Made by a program: the position numbers and the translations under genes
Notes under the pieces: model-generated
The model's database searches: none
What the model was told of the DNA's origin: nothing
Seen by the model: the letters and a program-made list of their open reading frames with translations, nothing else
From: Ramlibacter sp.
Lineage (GTDB): Bacteria > Pseudomonadota > Gammaproteobacteria > Burkholderiales > Burkholderiaceae_C
DNA length: 64,000 nt
Assembly (NCBI RefSeq): GCF_028291745.1
Contig: NZ_JAQGNQ010000101.1
Location: forward strand, 1 to 64,000
Direction of reading: 5' to 3'
Shown here: in pieces, positions 44,637-53,598 of the stretch
Layout of the letters: each line of letters begins with the position of its first letter
Numbering within the stretch: position 1 is the first letter of the stretch

Positions 44637-46379
44637 TCAATACGGCGATGGTCGCATGTTCAGGTAAGCCGCGTCACAGAAGCCCTTGCCGTCGCCGGAG
44701 AAGGCCATGCGAAACCAGCCGTCCGCGGCAAATGCCGCATCCAGTTCGTGGCAGTCCTTGACCCTGGTCTTGCCGCGCAGAAAAACGTTATCCAAGATGA
44801 CCGCGTGTACATGGCGCCGCTGCAACTCCGCGACGATGGACCCGGAGTTCATGGTGTTCATTGCAGGAATGGATTCCAGGGGCAGCGCCGTCACGCTGGC
44901 CGAACCGCAGATGTAGTTGCGCAGTTCGGAGGTGTACTCGCCGATCGCAAGTTCATGTCCGTTGCGACACAGCAGGTACTTGTGGTCCTTGAGCAGCGTG
45001 TAAAGCTCGTTCAGCCGGCCCGTCATGCTGGGAAGGTTCAATGACGCATAGCTGGGAACCGCGAGGACGGCGGCGATGGCCGCCACCACGAACAGCTTGT
45101 CAAGGGCCACCGTCGCCCGCGGCCACGCAGTCCGCAACAGGCGGCAGAGTGCCACGAGCAGGATGAAGCCAAAGCCAAGCAGGTAGGATGGGCGGGGCCG
45201 CTGTGTCAGGACAACGGCCAGCGCCACCGCGATGTTTGCCACCAGCAGGACGAGAAAATCCACGTCGCGTGCGCTCAAGGGGGTCGGCGTCGCGCGGCGC
45301 CGGCGCCAGGCAAAGACCGCTGCCGCGACGGCGAGAGCGACGACCGCCATCGCCAGGACCGTGGGGTAGACGTCGTTCTTCATGACCGGCGCGTAGTCCG
45401 GATTGCCGCTGAACGAGGTCGCGTTGAATGCCAGGACCTGCAGGCCGGCTGGCAGCAGCGAGAGATTCCATGCGAAGTGTTCCAGCGTCGCGCCGGGGTT
45501 GGCCAGCAACATCTCGGTGATCGAGGGGCTTTCGTCGCCGAAATCCCTTTTCATCAGCGTCTGGCATTCCGTCCAGGGGCTCTGCGTCCAGTCGGAGTAG
45601 CGTTGCTGGTAGCCGAACGCGTAGACTTGGCACATGTTGAGCCGGTGCTTGGGCGCCGAAGCCTCGTTGATCTGCCGCCATCCCTGGAGGGTGGAGATCT
45701 GGTAGAAGTAGGCCACTACGAGCAGCGTGAAGACCGCGACCACGCCCCCGCGCCAGGCATACCGGCGCACTCCGGCCCGGTCACCGACACGCACACGCTG
45801 GTACACGCGAAACAGGAAGTACAGGCCCAGCATGCCGAAGCAGATGATGTTCTCGTTGCGCAGGAGAACCGTGGCGAGGGCATAGAGCGCGACCAGCAGT
45901 GGCAGACGCCAGTCCGACTCCGAACTGCAGATCCCCACGGCACAGAACGCGACGACCGCCCCGAACAGGTGTACTTCGTAGAGCGTGTCGTAGTGGATGG
46001 GAAGCGCCACCCACCAGAGGGCCACCAGGAAGCCGAGCAGCGGGCCGAGGTAGCGTTTGCCAGCCCAGGCTGCGAGCAGCGTGGTAGCGACAACCAGGGC
46101 AACGCGATGCACCAGCACGGCCGCACGGGCATCCTGGAACAGGCTTTCCATCCAGCCGAAATAAGCAGTGTAAAGCGGCGACCAGAGGATGTTCACCTGC
46201 CCGGACCTCACCCAGCTGGAGGCGTCCAGGAAGTACGCCGACGTATCTCCATAGGTGGTGTCCCGCCACCAGATGCCCCAAAGCACCTTGGACATGACGA
46301 GGATGACCGCAGCCCAGTACCAAACAAGGTGACGCCCCGAAAGGGGCGCCACGGTCTGGAGAAAATCCCTTGCCTTCAT
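44637..46379 (-). CDS. Polytopic membrane protein (GT-C-like)
   Basis: ~580 aa; YWAAVILVMSKVLWGIWWRDTTYGDTSAYFLDASSWVRSG... multiple TM segments, soluble C-terminal part. Confidence 0.72.
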   Translation of the reverse strand: MKARDFLQTVAPLSGRHLVWYWAAVILVMSKVLWGIWWRDTTYGDTSAYFLDASSWVRSGQVNILWSPLYTAYFGWMESLFQDARAAVLVHRVALVVATTLLAAWAGKRYLGPLLGFLVALWWVALPIHYDTLYEVHLFGAVVAFCAVGICSSESDWRLPLLVALYALATVLLRNENIICFGMLGLYFLFRVYQRVRVGDRAGVRRYAWRGGVVAVFTLLVVAYFYQISTLQGWRQINEASAPKHRLNMCQVYAFGYQQRYSDWTQSPWTECQTLMKRDFGDESPSITEMLLANPGATLEHFAWNLSLLPAGLQVLAFNATSFSGNPDYAPVMKNDVYPTVLAMAVVALAVAAAVFAWRRRRATPTPLSARDVDFLVLLVANIAVALAVVLTQRPRPSYLLGFGFILLVALCRLLRTAWPRATVALDKLFVVAAIAAVLAVPSYASLNLPSMTGRLNELYTLLKDHKYLLCRNGHELAIGEYTSELRNYICGSASVTALPLESIPAMNTMNSGSIVAELQRRHVHAVILDNVFLRGKTRVKDCHELDAAFAADGWFRMAFSGDGKGFCDAAYLNMRPSPY

Positions 46380-47914
46380 GGAGCCGAATGCATGGCGTCG
46401 CTCTCGCGTTGCGGCGCCGTGCGGCCCGCCGCCGGCCGGATTGCGTGTTGCAGCAGATATTCCGGCGTCGGCCGCGGCCGTGCCACGATCAACGTCTGGT
46501 AGGCGAACAGCCCCGGCAGGATTCGTGCAAGCCATGAATTGACCGTAAGAAGAGTACGAGAAAGGCGATTGAGTCCGACCGCCAAGGGATAGGGAGCGGG
46601 AACGACCCGCTTGGCTTCGATCTGGTAGCCCGCATAACGCAGGATGCGTTCCAGGGAAGCCACCGTGAACAGGCGGGTATGGGTGATGTCCAGGATGCCG
46701 CGCTTGCCGTAGTTGAACTGCCCCATCAACATCATGAGGCGGGTGACGAAGAAGCAGACATTGCCCGAACTCATGATGACCCGCGCGCGGGCGTTGCCAT
46801 TGAGCGCTGCGCGCAGGCGCCGGAGAAACTCTTCCGGTTCGGCCAGGTGCTCGATCACGTCCAGCATCACGACTTCGTCCAGCGACTTCCAGTCCACCGC
46901 CGGCAGTTCGCTATTCAGGTTGCAGCGCTGGTACTCGCAGCCGGAGATAGCGCGTTCTGGCTCGAGGTCAGTGCCGACCACGGTGCATTGCTTCTGTGCA
47001 TGCAGCGCCTCGGACAGGTAGCCGTCGGCGCACCCGAGATCGAGCACGCGGCTGCCCGGAGCGACCAGGCCAAATGCCAGCGAATGGGTGCTGGAGAAAC
47101 TCAGCTTGCTGACGTACTTGCGGATCCAGGGCGGCGCCACGTCAAACTTCGGGTCGTAGAAGATCCCGAGGGAGATCAGCCGGGCCTTCACCGAGGCGCG
47201 GACCACATCACCCGCGTACTTCAGCCCGTTGACGTGGCACACCTCGTCGCCATAAAAGGTCGGGATCGCGATTTCCTCGATCGGGGCCCGCGAGAAGAGC
47301 AACTGGACGATGATCTCGGTGTCGAAGTGGAAATCGTTGGTGTTGTATTCGAATGGAACACCGGCGAGCACGGCGGTGGAGTACGCCCGGTAGCCGGTGT
47401 GGAACTCGGAAAGCCTGGAACCGAGCAGCCGGTTTTGGAACCACGTGAGCACCTGGTTGCCTACGAATTTGTACAAAGGCATCCCGCCGCGCAGTGCGTT
47501 TGCCTTGGTCAACATGCGGGAGCCGAACACAGCACCCAGGCCCGGCTTCAACGTGAACGGAAGCACCAGATCGGGGATCTTCTCAGGCGCGTACTGACCG
47601 TCACCGTGCAGAAGCACCACGACGTCAAAGCGATGATTGATGGCGTAACGGTAGCCGATCTTCTGGTTGCCGCCATAGCCCTGGTTGACCGGATTGCGCA
47701 GGACGGTCACCGGGTAAGGGTATCCGGCATCGACGTGCTGCTGCGCCACCTCGGCCGTGCTGTCCTTGCTGCAGTCGTCGATCACCAGCACCTCGGCGTC
47801 GTACGAGGCCGATAGCGTCTTCGGGATGCGGTCAAGGACGCCCCGGATCGTGCTCTCGGCGTCGTATGCCACGATGAAGATCAAGACCTTGAGGCGGAGC
47901 TCTGGACTGTTCAT
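46376..47914 (-). CDS. Bifunctional glycosyltransferase family 2 / class I SAM-dependent methyltransferase
   Basis: LKVLIFIVAYDAESTIRGVLDRIPKTL...VLVIDDCSKDSTAE...; C-terminal SRVLDLGCADGYLSEALHAQKQCTVVGTDLEPERAISGCEYQRCNLNSELPAVDWKSLDEVVMLDVIEHL. Confidence 0.9.
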   Translation of the reverse strand: MNSPELRLKVLIFIVAYDAESTIRGVLDRIPKTLSASYDAEVLVIDDCSKDSTAEVAQQHVDAGYPYPVTVLRNPVNQGYGGNQKIGYRYAINHRFDVVVLLHGDGQYAPEKIPDLVLPFTLKPGLGAVFGSRMLTKANALRGGMPLYKFVGNQVLTWFQNRLLGSRLSEFHTGYRAYSTAVLAGVPFEYNTNDFHFDTEIIVQLLFSRAPIEEIAIPTFYGDEVCHVNGLKYAGDVVRASVKARLISLGIFYDPKFDVAPPWIRKYVSKLSFSSTHSLAFGLVAPGSRVLDLGCADGYLSEALHAQKQCTVVGTDLEPERAISGCEYQRCNLNSELPAVDWKSLDEVVMLDVIEHLAEPEEFLRRLRAALNGNARARVIMSSGNVCFFVTRLMMLMGQFNYGKRGILDITHTRLFTVASLERILRYAGYQIEAKRVVPAPYPLAVGLNRLSRTLLTVNSWLARILPGLFAYQTLIVARPRPTPEYLLQHAIRPAAGRTAPQRESDAMHSAP

Positions 47915-47937
47915 GGAGAAGCCTTTTTGAGAAGACG

Positions 47938-48294
47938 TCAGCGGCCGATCAAGGCCACGCCAGCGAGGATCAGGAACATGCCGAGATAGTGACTGCTCTG
48001 CAGTTTCTCGTCGAACACGAATTGCGAGATGAGGGGAACGAGCACATAGGTGACGGCAAGCACCGGGTACGCGACGCTCAAGGGCGTCTTGGAGAGAACC
48101 TCCAGCCACATGAGCAGGGCCAGTCCGTAGATCAGCAGTGCGACGGGCAGGAACGGCTGGCGAAAGGCCCGGAGCAACACTTCAGGAGAGAAGTTCAGCG
48201 GCCCGACCTGCGTCATGGCGTACTTGAGCAGGATCTGTCCGCAGGCAGAGATCGACGCTGCGAACAGCGGCAGCCAGATGGACGTGGCTTTCAT
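47938..48294 (-). CDS. Small EamA/SMR-type (ArnE/F-like) membrane transporter
   Basis: SICLPLFAASISACGQILLKYAM-like N-terminus (IWLPLFAASISACGQILLKYAMTQVG); VLSKTPLSVAYPVLAVTYVLVPLISQFVFDEKL. Confidence 0.8.
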   Translation of the reverse strand: MKATSIWLPLFAASISACGQILLKYAMTQVGPLNFSPEVLLRAFRQPFLPVALLIYGLALLMWLEVLSKTPLSVAYPVLAVTYVLVPLISQFVFDEKLQSSHYLGMFLILAGVALIGR

Positions 48295-48403
48295 GAGCGG
48301 GGCATCTCTTTTGTGATGTTGGGTTGGAAGCGCCGGGCGCCGATCGTAGCAGTTGGGCTGGTTCGCCCTTCGCGCTTCGCCATGGGGGTTCGCGCCTCCT
48401 CGC

Positions 48404-49360
48404 TTAGGTGGGCACCCGCAAGGTCCTGCGGATCCTCCAGACCAGGTCGGTAAACACGTGCCGCCGCAGGTAGGGGCGTACCGCGGACCACACCTCCGCG
48501 TCGCCCGGAACGCGCCCGAGCATGCGTTCGCGCAAGCGTGTCATCTCCTGGATGCCGGTGCTGCCGATTTCGGCGGAGGTCTTCTGCGCGGTGTGGATGC
48601 GAAACGCGCCAAGGAAGCGCGGCAAGCGCGCGAAGCGCGCGCCCGCCTGGCGAAAGCGCAGGATCAGGTCCCAGTCCATCGCGAAGCGGAAGGACTCGTC
48701 GACCTGCCCGCCTGCCTTCTCCCAGATGCTCCGGCGCCAGAACATGGTTTCCTGCGGGATGTAGTCGGCCCAGGACAGCACCTCGTCGTCGTGCGGCGGC
48801 ATCATCCAGCGGCCGATCTGCCGGTCCTGCTCGTCGATCAGGATCCGGTGCCCGTAGACCACGTCGACTTCGGGATGCCGGCTGAAGTAGCGCGCCACGT
48901 AGGCCAGCGTGCCGGGCAGCAGGAGGTCGTCGGAATTGAGCCAGCCCATGATCTCGCCCGAGGTCTTGGCGAAAGCGAGATTGATGGCGTGCGACTGGCC
49001 GCGGTCCGGCCGCGATTCCCAGGAGGCGAGGCGGTCCGCGTAGCGTTCCAGGACAGGCACGGTGCCATCCTGCGAGCCCCCGTCCTGCACGATGTATTCG
49101 AGGTTGGGGTAGTTCTGGTCGAGCACGCTGCTCAGCGTCCGCTCGATGTAGGAGGCCTGCCCGAACGAGGGCGTCACCAGCGAGATCTTCGACGCCTTGC
49201 CCAGCCGAACCGGGCGGTAGTAGTGCGCCGGCAACTTCATCACCTGGGGCTGGAACTGCACCAGGCGTCCCAGCCGGAACGCGAAGATGGCGCGCAGTCG
49301 CGCGCGCGCGCCCTGGCCGGCGCTGCGGAAATATCGCAACGGATGCTTGAGATCTTGCAT
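48404..49360 (-). CDS. glycosyltransferase family 2
   Basis: KISLVTPSFGQASYIERTLSSVLDQNYPNLEYIVQDGGSQDGTVPVLERYADRLASWESRPDRGQSHAINLAFAKTSGEIMGWLNSDDLLLPG. Confidence 0.92.
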   Translation of the reverse strand: MQDLKHPLRYFRSAGQGARARLRAIFAFRLGRLVQFQPQVMKLPAHYYRPVRLGKASKISLVTPSFGQASYIERTLSSVLDQNYPNLEYIVQDGGSQDGTVPVLERYADRLASWESRPDRGQSHAINLAFAKTSGEIMGWLNSDDLLLPGTLAYVARYFSRHPEVDVVYGHRILIDEQDRQIGRWMMPPHDDEVLSWADYIPQETMFWRRSIWEKAGGQVDESFRFAMDWDLILRFRQAGARFARLPRFLGAFRIHTAQKTSAEIGSTGIQEMTRLRERMLGRVPGDAEVWSAVRPYLRRHVFTDLVWRIRRTLRVPT

Positions 49361-49361
49361 G

Positions 49362-51587
49362 TCAGATGCTCCCGGAACGCTCCGCGGCCAAGGCGTGCTG
49401 CAGCTGCCGGATCACGGCCTCCTTTTCCTGCAGGCTGCCAGTCAGGTCCATGAGGGCCCGGTGCTTTTCCTGCAGGTCCCCTTCCTTCTCCTGCAGGTGA
49501 AACTCCTTCTCCTGCAGGCTGCCCGTCAGCACCTGCATCTCGGCGTGCAGGCGCAACAGCGCATCTTCCTTTTCGTGCAGGCTGGCGGTCAAACCCTGCA
49601 GGTCGCCACTGAGTCCGAGCAGCGCGTCCTCCTTGTCGAGGAGGCTACCGGTGAGCACCTGCAGGTCGTCGGTCAGCCTCTCGAGCGCTGCTTGCTTTTC
49701 ATGGATGACAGCCTCCTTCTCGTGGATGACGCTCTCCTTCTCGTGGATCTCGGTTTCCTTCACTTCCAGCTCCGCCTGCAGTGCGGCCATACGGCGCGAC
49801 TGCAGGCCAAGCAGCAGCGCGCCGGTTTTCGCCTTGGGCGCCGGCTGGCGCACGCGCTCCTGCAGGTAACGCAGGGCCAGCGTCTGATTGTCTTCGAAGG
49901 CCACCAGGATGCCGTCGTCCAGGTAGAGGTAGTCCAGGCCGGACTCGAAGAAGCCGCGCAGCGCATCCTGTGGCGAGCACACGATCGGCTCCTCGTGGAT
50001 GTTGAACGAGGTGTTGACGATCGCCGGCACGCCGGTGCGCTGCACGTATTCCGTCAGCACGGCGTGGATCAGCGGATGGTGTTCGGCGGTGACGATCTGC
50101 GGCCGCGCGGTGCCGTCCACGTGCACGACCGCCGGACACGCGGCGCGCATGGCCTCGGTGCAGTCGACGGTGACAGTCATGAATTCCATCGCGTGCGCCA
50201 CGCGCTCCGAATCGACATAGCAGCGCGCCACATCCTCGGCGCGTGTCATCGGCGCGAACGGCATGAACTCGGTGCGGTTCAGGCGCGCATTGAGCTGCTG
50301 GTTGATGTCGGCCTGGGTGGCCTGCGCCAGGATCGAGCGGTTGCCGAGGGCGCGCGGACCGAACTCCGAGGCGCCCTGGAACACCGCCACCACCGCGCCG
50401 GCCTCGAGCAGCGCCGCGATCTCACGCGCCGGCTGCTCCACCTGGCGGAAGCGCACGCCTTCGCTGCGCAGCGCCTCGCGCACCTGCCCGGCGCCATAGG
50501 CCGGCCCCAGGAACATGGTGTGGGTGGCTGCGGGCGCGAAGCCCGGCTCGCGCGACTGCACATGCCAGGCGGCGCCTAGCGCCGTGCCGTCGTCCGTCAT
50601 CGGCGGCGCCACGAACAGCCTCTCGAAACCGCTCTCCACCGCCCGCTGGTTGATCCTGACGTTGGCGAACAAGCCGCCCGCCAGGCACAGGTTGGGACTG
50701 CGCCAGCCCAGGTCGCGCGCCTGCCCCAGCAGGCCCACGATGTGGTCCTCGGCCACGGCCTGCACGGTGGCGGCCAGCTCCTCGCGGCTGAAACCAGCGG
50801 CCTCGGCGCGGTAGCTCTCGATCCGGCCCTCGCTGGTCACCAGCATCGGCACCTGCTGGTCGTCGTACGCGAACACCCATTCCATCACCGCTTCAATGCC
50901 GAAGAAGTCGTCCTCGAACCAGTGCCGCAGCAGTTGGCGGCAAGCCTCCGTGGGACGGCCGTAGGCGGCCAGGCCGGTGATCTTGCCTTCGTGCTTGTTC
51001 GGCGTGAAGCCGAGCAGCGCCGTGACAAAGGTATAGAGCGACGTGATCTTGGCGTAGTGCAGCGCGCTGAACTGGTCCAGCACGCGCAGGCCTTCCGCGC
51101 GAGTGGCCTGGAACAGGCCACCGAACCACGGGCTGTTGCACATGCCGCCGTCATAGGTCAGGCACAGCGCCTCGTCGAAGCCGCTGCCCCAGAACACCGA
51201 AGCCGCGTGCGCGACCTGGTGGGGCACGAACTCCTTCGCGCAGGGCAGGCGCTCGAGGAAGTCGTAGAAGGCGGGCGGATGCCGCAGGCCGTCGGTACGC
51301 GCCTGGGGCAGGCGCGCCTTGAGCAGCCGGCTTTCTTCCGGCTGCGGCCAGGCAAACGCGGCTTCGGTCGACACCGCAACCTTGCCAATGCGGTCCCAGG
51401 GCAGCCCGTCCAGCAGGGCCCAAGGCGGGCGGCCGTCCTGCTTGACCCGGCTCAAGCGCTCAAGGGAAGCAGCGAAGACCGGGCGGCCGCCGGGCGCCAC
51501 GATGGCGATGGCGCTGTCGTGCATGCCGCTGTAGTTCAGCCCGAGCGTGCAGTTCGCCGGCAGGGAAGGCAGTTCGAAAGATCGCAT
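49362..51587 (-). CDS. NodU/CmcH-family carbamoyltransferase with a C-terminal coiled-coil repeat tail
   Basis: CTLGLNYSGMHDSAIAIVAPGGRPVFAASLERLSRVKQDG...GGLFANVRINQRAV...QGASEFGPRALGNRSILA...GVPAIVNTSFNIHEEPIVCSPQDAL. Confidence 0.92.
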   Translation of the reverse strand: MRSFELPSLPANCTLGLNYSGMHDSAIAIVAPGGRPVFAASLERLSRVKQDGRPPWALLDGLPWDRIGKVAVSTEAAFAWPQPEESRLLKARLPQARTDGLRHPPAFYDFLERLPCAKEFVPHQVAHAASVFWGSGFDEALCLTYDGGMCNSPWFGGLFQATRAEGLRVLDQFSALHYAKITSLYTFVTALLGFTPNKHEGKITGLAAYGRPTEACRQLLRHWFEDDFFGIEAVMEWVFAYDDQQVPMLVTSEGRIESYRAEAAGFSREELAATVQAVAEDHIVGLLGQARDLGWRSPNLCLAGGLFANVRINQRAVESGFERLFVAPPMTDDGTALGAAWHVQSREPGFAPAATHTMFLGPAYGAGQVREALRSEGVRFRQVEQPAREIAALLEAGAVVAVFQGASEFGPRALGNRSILAQATQADINQQLNARLNRTEFMPFAPMTRAEDVARCYVDSERVAHAMEFMTVTVDCTEAMRAACPAVVHVDGTARPQIVTAEHHPLIHAVLTEYVQRTGVPAIVNTSFNIHEEPIVCSPQDALRGFFESGLDYLYLDDGILVAFEDNQTLALRYLQERVRQPAPKAKTGALLLGLQSRRMAALQAELEVKETEIHEKESVIHEKEAVIHEKQAALERLTDDLQVLTGSLLDKEDALLGLSGDLQGLTASLHEKEDALLRLHAEMQVLTGSLQEKEFHLQEKEGDLQEKHRALMDLTGSLQEKEAVIRQLQHALAAERSGSI
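49430..49770. repeat. Imperfect tandem ~63-bp (21-aa) repeats plus 21-bp heptad repeats in the carbamoyltransferase C-terminus
   Basis: LTDDLQVLTGSLLDKEDALLG / LSGDLQGLTASLHEKEDALLR / LHAEMQVLTGSLQEKEFHLQE, and HEKESVI/HEKEAVI/HEKQAAL. Confidence 0.8.
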
Positions 51588-52174
51588 CAGGAGTCCAGCG
51601 GTTCAAACGTATGAGGGCAGAACCAGGTATTGCCCAGGTGCCAGACTTTGTCGGGCAAGTTGCGGTAGCCGATGACCTTGGCGGGGACGCCCGCCACGAT
51701 CGCACCGGGCGGGACGTCGTCAATCACCAGCGCACCGGCGCCGACGATCGCGTTGTCGCCGACCACCAGGTTGGCGCCCGAGATCGTCGCACCGACGCCG
51801 ATCCACACGCCCCGGCCAATCGTGAGCGGCCCGGAGAAGGGAACGAAGCTGTCCTTGTCGTGGCCGCCGTTGGAGATCACGATGTCGGCGGCGAACATCG
51901 CGAACCGGCCGATCGTGACGTCGGAAAAATTGTAGACGTGCACGTTCTTGCCGATCACCGCGTAGTCCTCCAGGACCAGGCGGCCCGCAGCCAGCAGCCA
52001 CTCGAAGCCTTCGTCGACGGCGACCCCGCGGCCCACCGTCGCCCCGAGCTTGCGCAGGAACCGGTTCTTCAGCTCCCACCGGTGCGGCACGTGCGCGCGT
52101 GGCGTCAGCCGGTCGGCGAGGTACCGATACAGCGCGGTCATGAGCGAGGGTGGCGTGATCAGGTGCTGGGCCAT
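51587..52174 (-). CDS. left-handed beta-helix (hexapeptide) acyltransferase
   Basis: FVPFSGPLTIGRGVWIGVGATISGANLVVGDNAIVGAGALVIDDVPPGAIVAGVPAKVIGYR. Confidence 0.88.
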   Translation of the reverse strand: MAQHLITPPSLMTALYRYLADRLTPRAHVPHRWELKNRFLRKLGATVGRGVAVDEGFEWLLAAGRLVLEDYAVIGKNVHVYNFSDVTIGRFAMFAADIVISNGGHDKDSFVPFSGPLTIGRGVWIGVGATISGANLVVGDNAIVGAGALVIDDVPPGAIVAGVPAKVIGYRNLPDKVWHLGNTWFCPHTFEPLDS

Positions 52175-53598
52175 CAGGACACCTCGGGCTCGAAGCGCGC
52201 GGCGACCGGCAGGCCCGCCTGACCGAGGAAGGGCGCGGGCTCGTTCTCGTAATCCCAGCGTACCTGCATCGGCCCGAACCAACCGGTACTCTCCAGCACG
52301 CGCCCCTGGTTGGGGCCGGCGGGCAGGCCGAAGCTCACGTCCATGGAATACAGGCCGGCCTCGATGGTGCAGTCCAGGCTCATCTCGAACATCGCCCATT
52401 GGCCCGGGGCGGCGCGCAGCGCCTCCAGGCCCAGGAAATAGGACCCGGTGCAGGTGACGATCTGGTCGAACTTGTTGCGCAGGATCAGCGAGACATGGCC
52501 CGCCTCGGTAGCCGGGGTGCGGAAGAAGACCTGCACCGCCAGCTTCTGTCCCATGCGCACGCTGGTGCAGGGCTGGCCATTGCCGTCCCGCAGCACCACC
52601 GCCAGCAGCCGCGAGGTGTCGGGTTCGGGGCTGCGCCAGACCGCCGATGCCAGCGCGGCCTCGATCGGCTCGCTGCCGCGGCCACCACGCCGCGCCCCGG
52701 CGTCGCGCGCCACCGGCTCGCCCTCGCTGCGGCCGGCGTCCGTCTCCGAGAGGTAGCGGCGCACGGCTTCCTGCGTGTCGCCGATGAACACGGCCTGCCC
52801 CTGGCGCAGGTAGACGGAGCGCGGACAGAGGTCCCGCACGGTGCCCATGTCGTGCGAGACGTACAGCAGCGTGAGCCCGTCCTCGCGCATGCGGCGGATG
52901 CGAGCGAAGCACTTTTGCTGGAAGAAGAAATCGCCCACGCTCAACGCCTCGTCGACGATCAGGATCTCGGGATTCACGTGCACCTGGATCGCGAAGGCGA
53001 GACGCACGTACATCCCGCTGGAATAGGTCTTCACCGGCTGGTCGATGAAGGCACCGATGTCGGCGAAGGCCAGGATGTCGTCCAGGCGCTGCTCGATCTC
53101 CCGCACGGTCATGCCCAGGATCACGCCATTGAGGAAGACGTTCTCGCGGCCGGTGAATTCCAGGTTGAACCCGGAGCCCAGTTCCAGCAGCGCCGCGATG
53201 CGGCCCTGCGTCTGCACCGTGCCGTCGGTGGGGCTGAGGGTGCCGCTGATCATCTGCAGCAGCGTCGACTTGCCCGAACCGTTGCGGCCGATGATGGCCA
53301 CCGACTCGCCGCGCGCCACCTCGAACGAAACGTCGCGCAGCGCCCAGAACTCGCGGAAGTAGTGCCTGCATGGCTGGCCCAGCAGGTTGCGCAGCGGCGG
53401 CAGCAGGAACTGCTTGAGCCGGTCGCGCGGCTGCTGGTAGATCGAATGGCACTTGCTCAGGTGCTGTACGCGCAGGGCAAAGCCGGGCGCGGCCGGCGCG
53501 TCCAGGCGCGCGCCGGCCGCGCCTTGGCGGCCCGCGGATTGCGGTTGCGACCGGCCGGCGCCAGTGGCCGGCGTCGCTGGCTCAAAGGACGTCTGCAA
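52174..53598 (-). CDS. ABC transporter ATP-binding protein for polysaccharide export with a Wzt-type C-terminal domain
   Basis: ALRDVSFEVARGESVAIIGRNGSGKSTLLQMISGTL...TYSSGMYVRLAFAIQVHVNPEILIVDEALSVGDFFFQQKC; C-terminal beta-rich domain; start uncertain (TTG proposed). Confidence 0.9.
   Translation of the reverse strand: MQTSFEPATPATGAGRSQPQSAGRQGAAGARLDAPAAPGFALRVQHLSKCHSIYQQPRDRLKQFLLPPLRNLLGQPCRHYFREFWALRDVSFEVARGESVAIIGRNGSGKSTLLQMISGTLSPTDGTVQTQGRIAALLELGSGFNLEFTGRENVFLNGVILGMTVREIEQRLDDILAFADIGAFIDQPVKTYSSGMYVRLAFAIQVHVNPEILIVDEALSVGDFFFQQKCFARIRRMREDGLTLLYVSHDMGTVRDLCPRSVYLRQGQAVFIGDTQEAVRRYLSETDAGRSEGEPVARDAGARRGGRGSEPIEAALASAVWRSPEPDTSRLLAVVLRDGNGQPCTSVRMGQKLAVQVFFRTPATEAGHVSLILRNKFDQIVTCTGSYFLGLEALRAAPGQWAMFEMSLDCTIEAGLYSMDVSFGLPAGPNQGRVLESTGWFGPMQVRWDYENEPAPFLGQAGLPVAARFEPEVS

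Noticed and set aside
49430-49770. Possible CRISPR-like direct repeats
   Set aside because: Repeats are in frame, imperfect and encode heptad coiled-coil sequence; no constant repeat/unique spacer structure.
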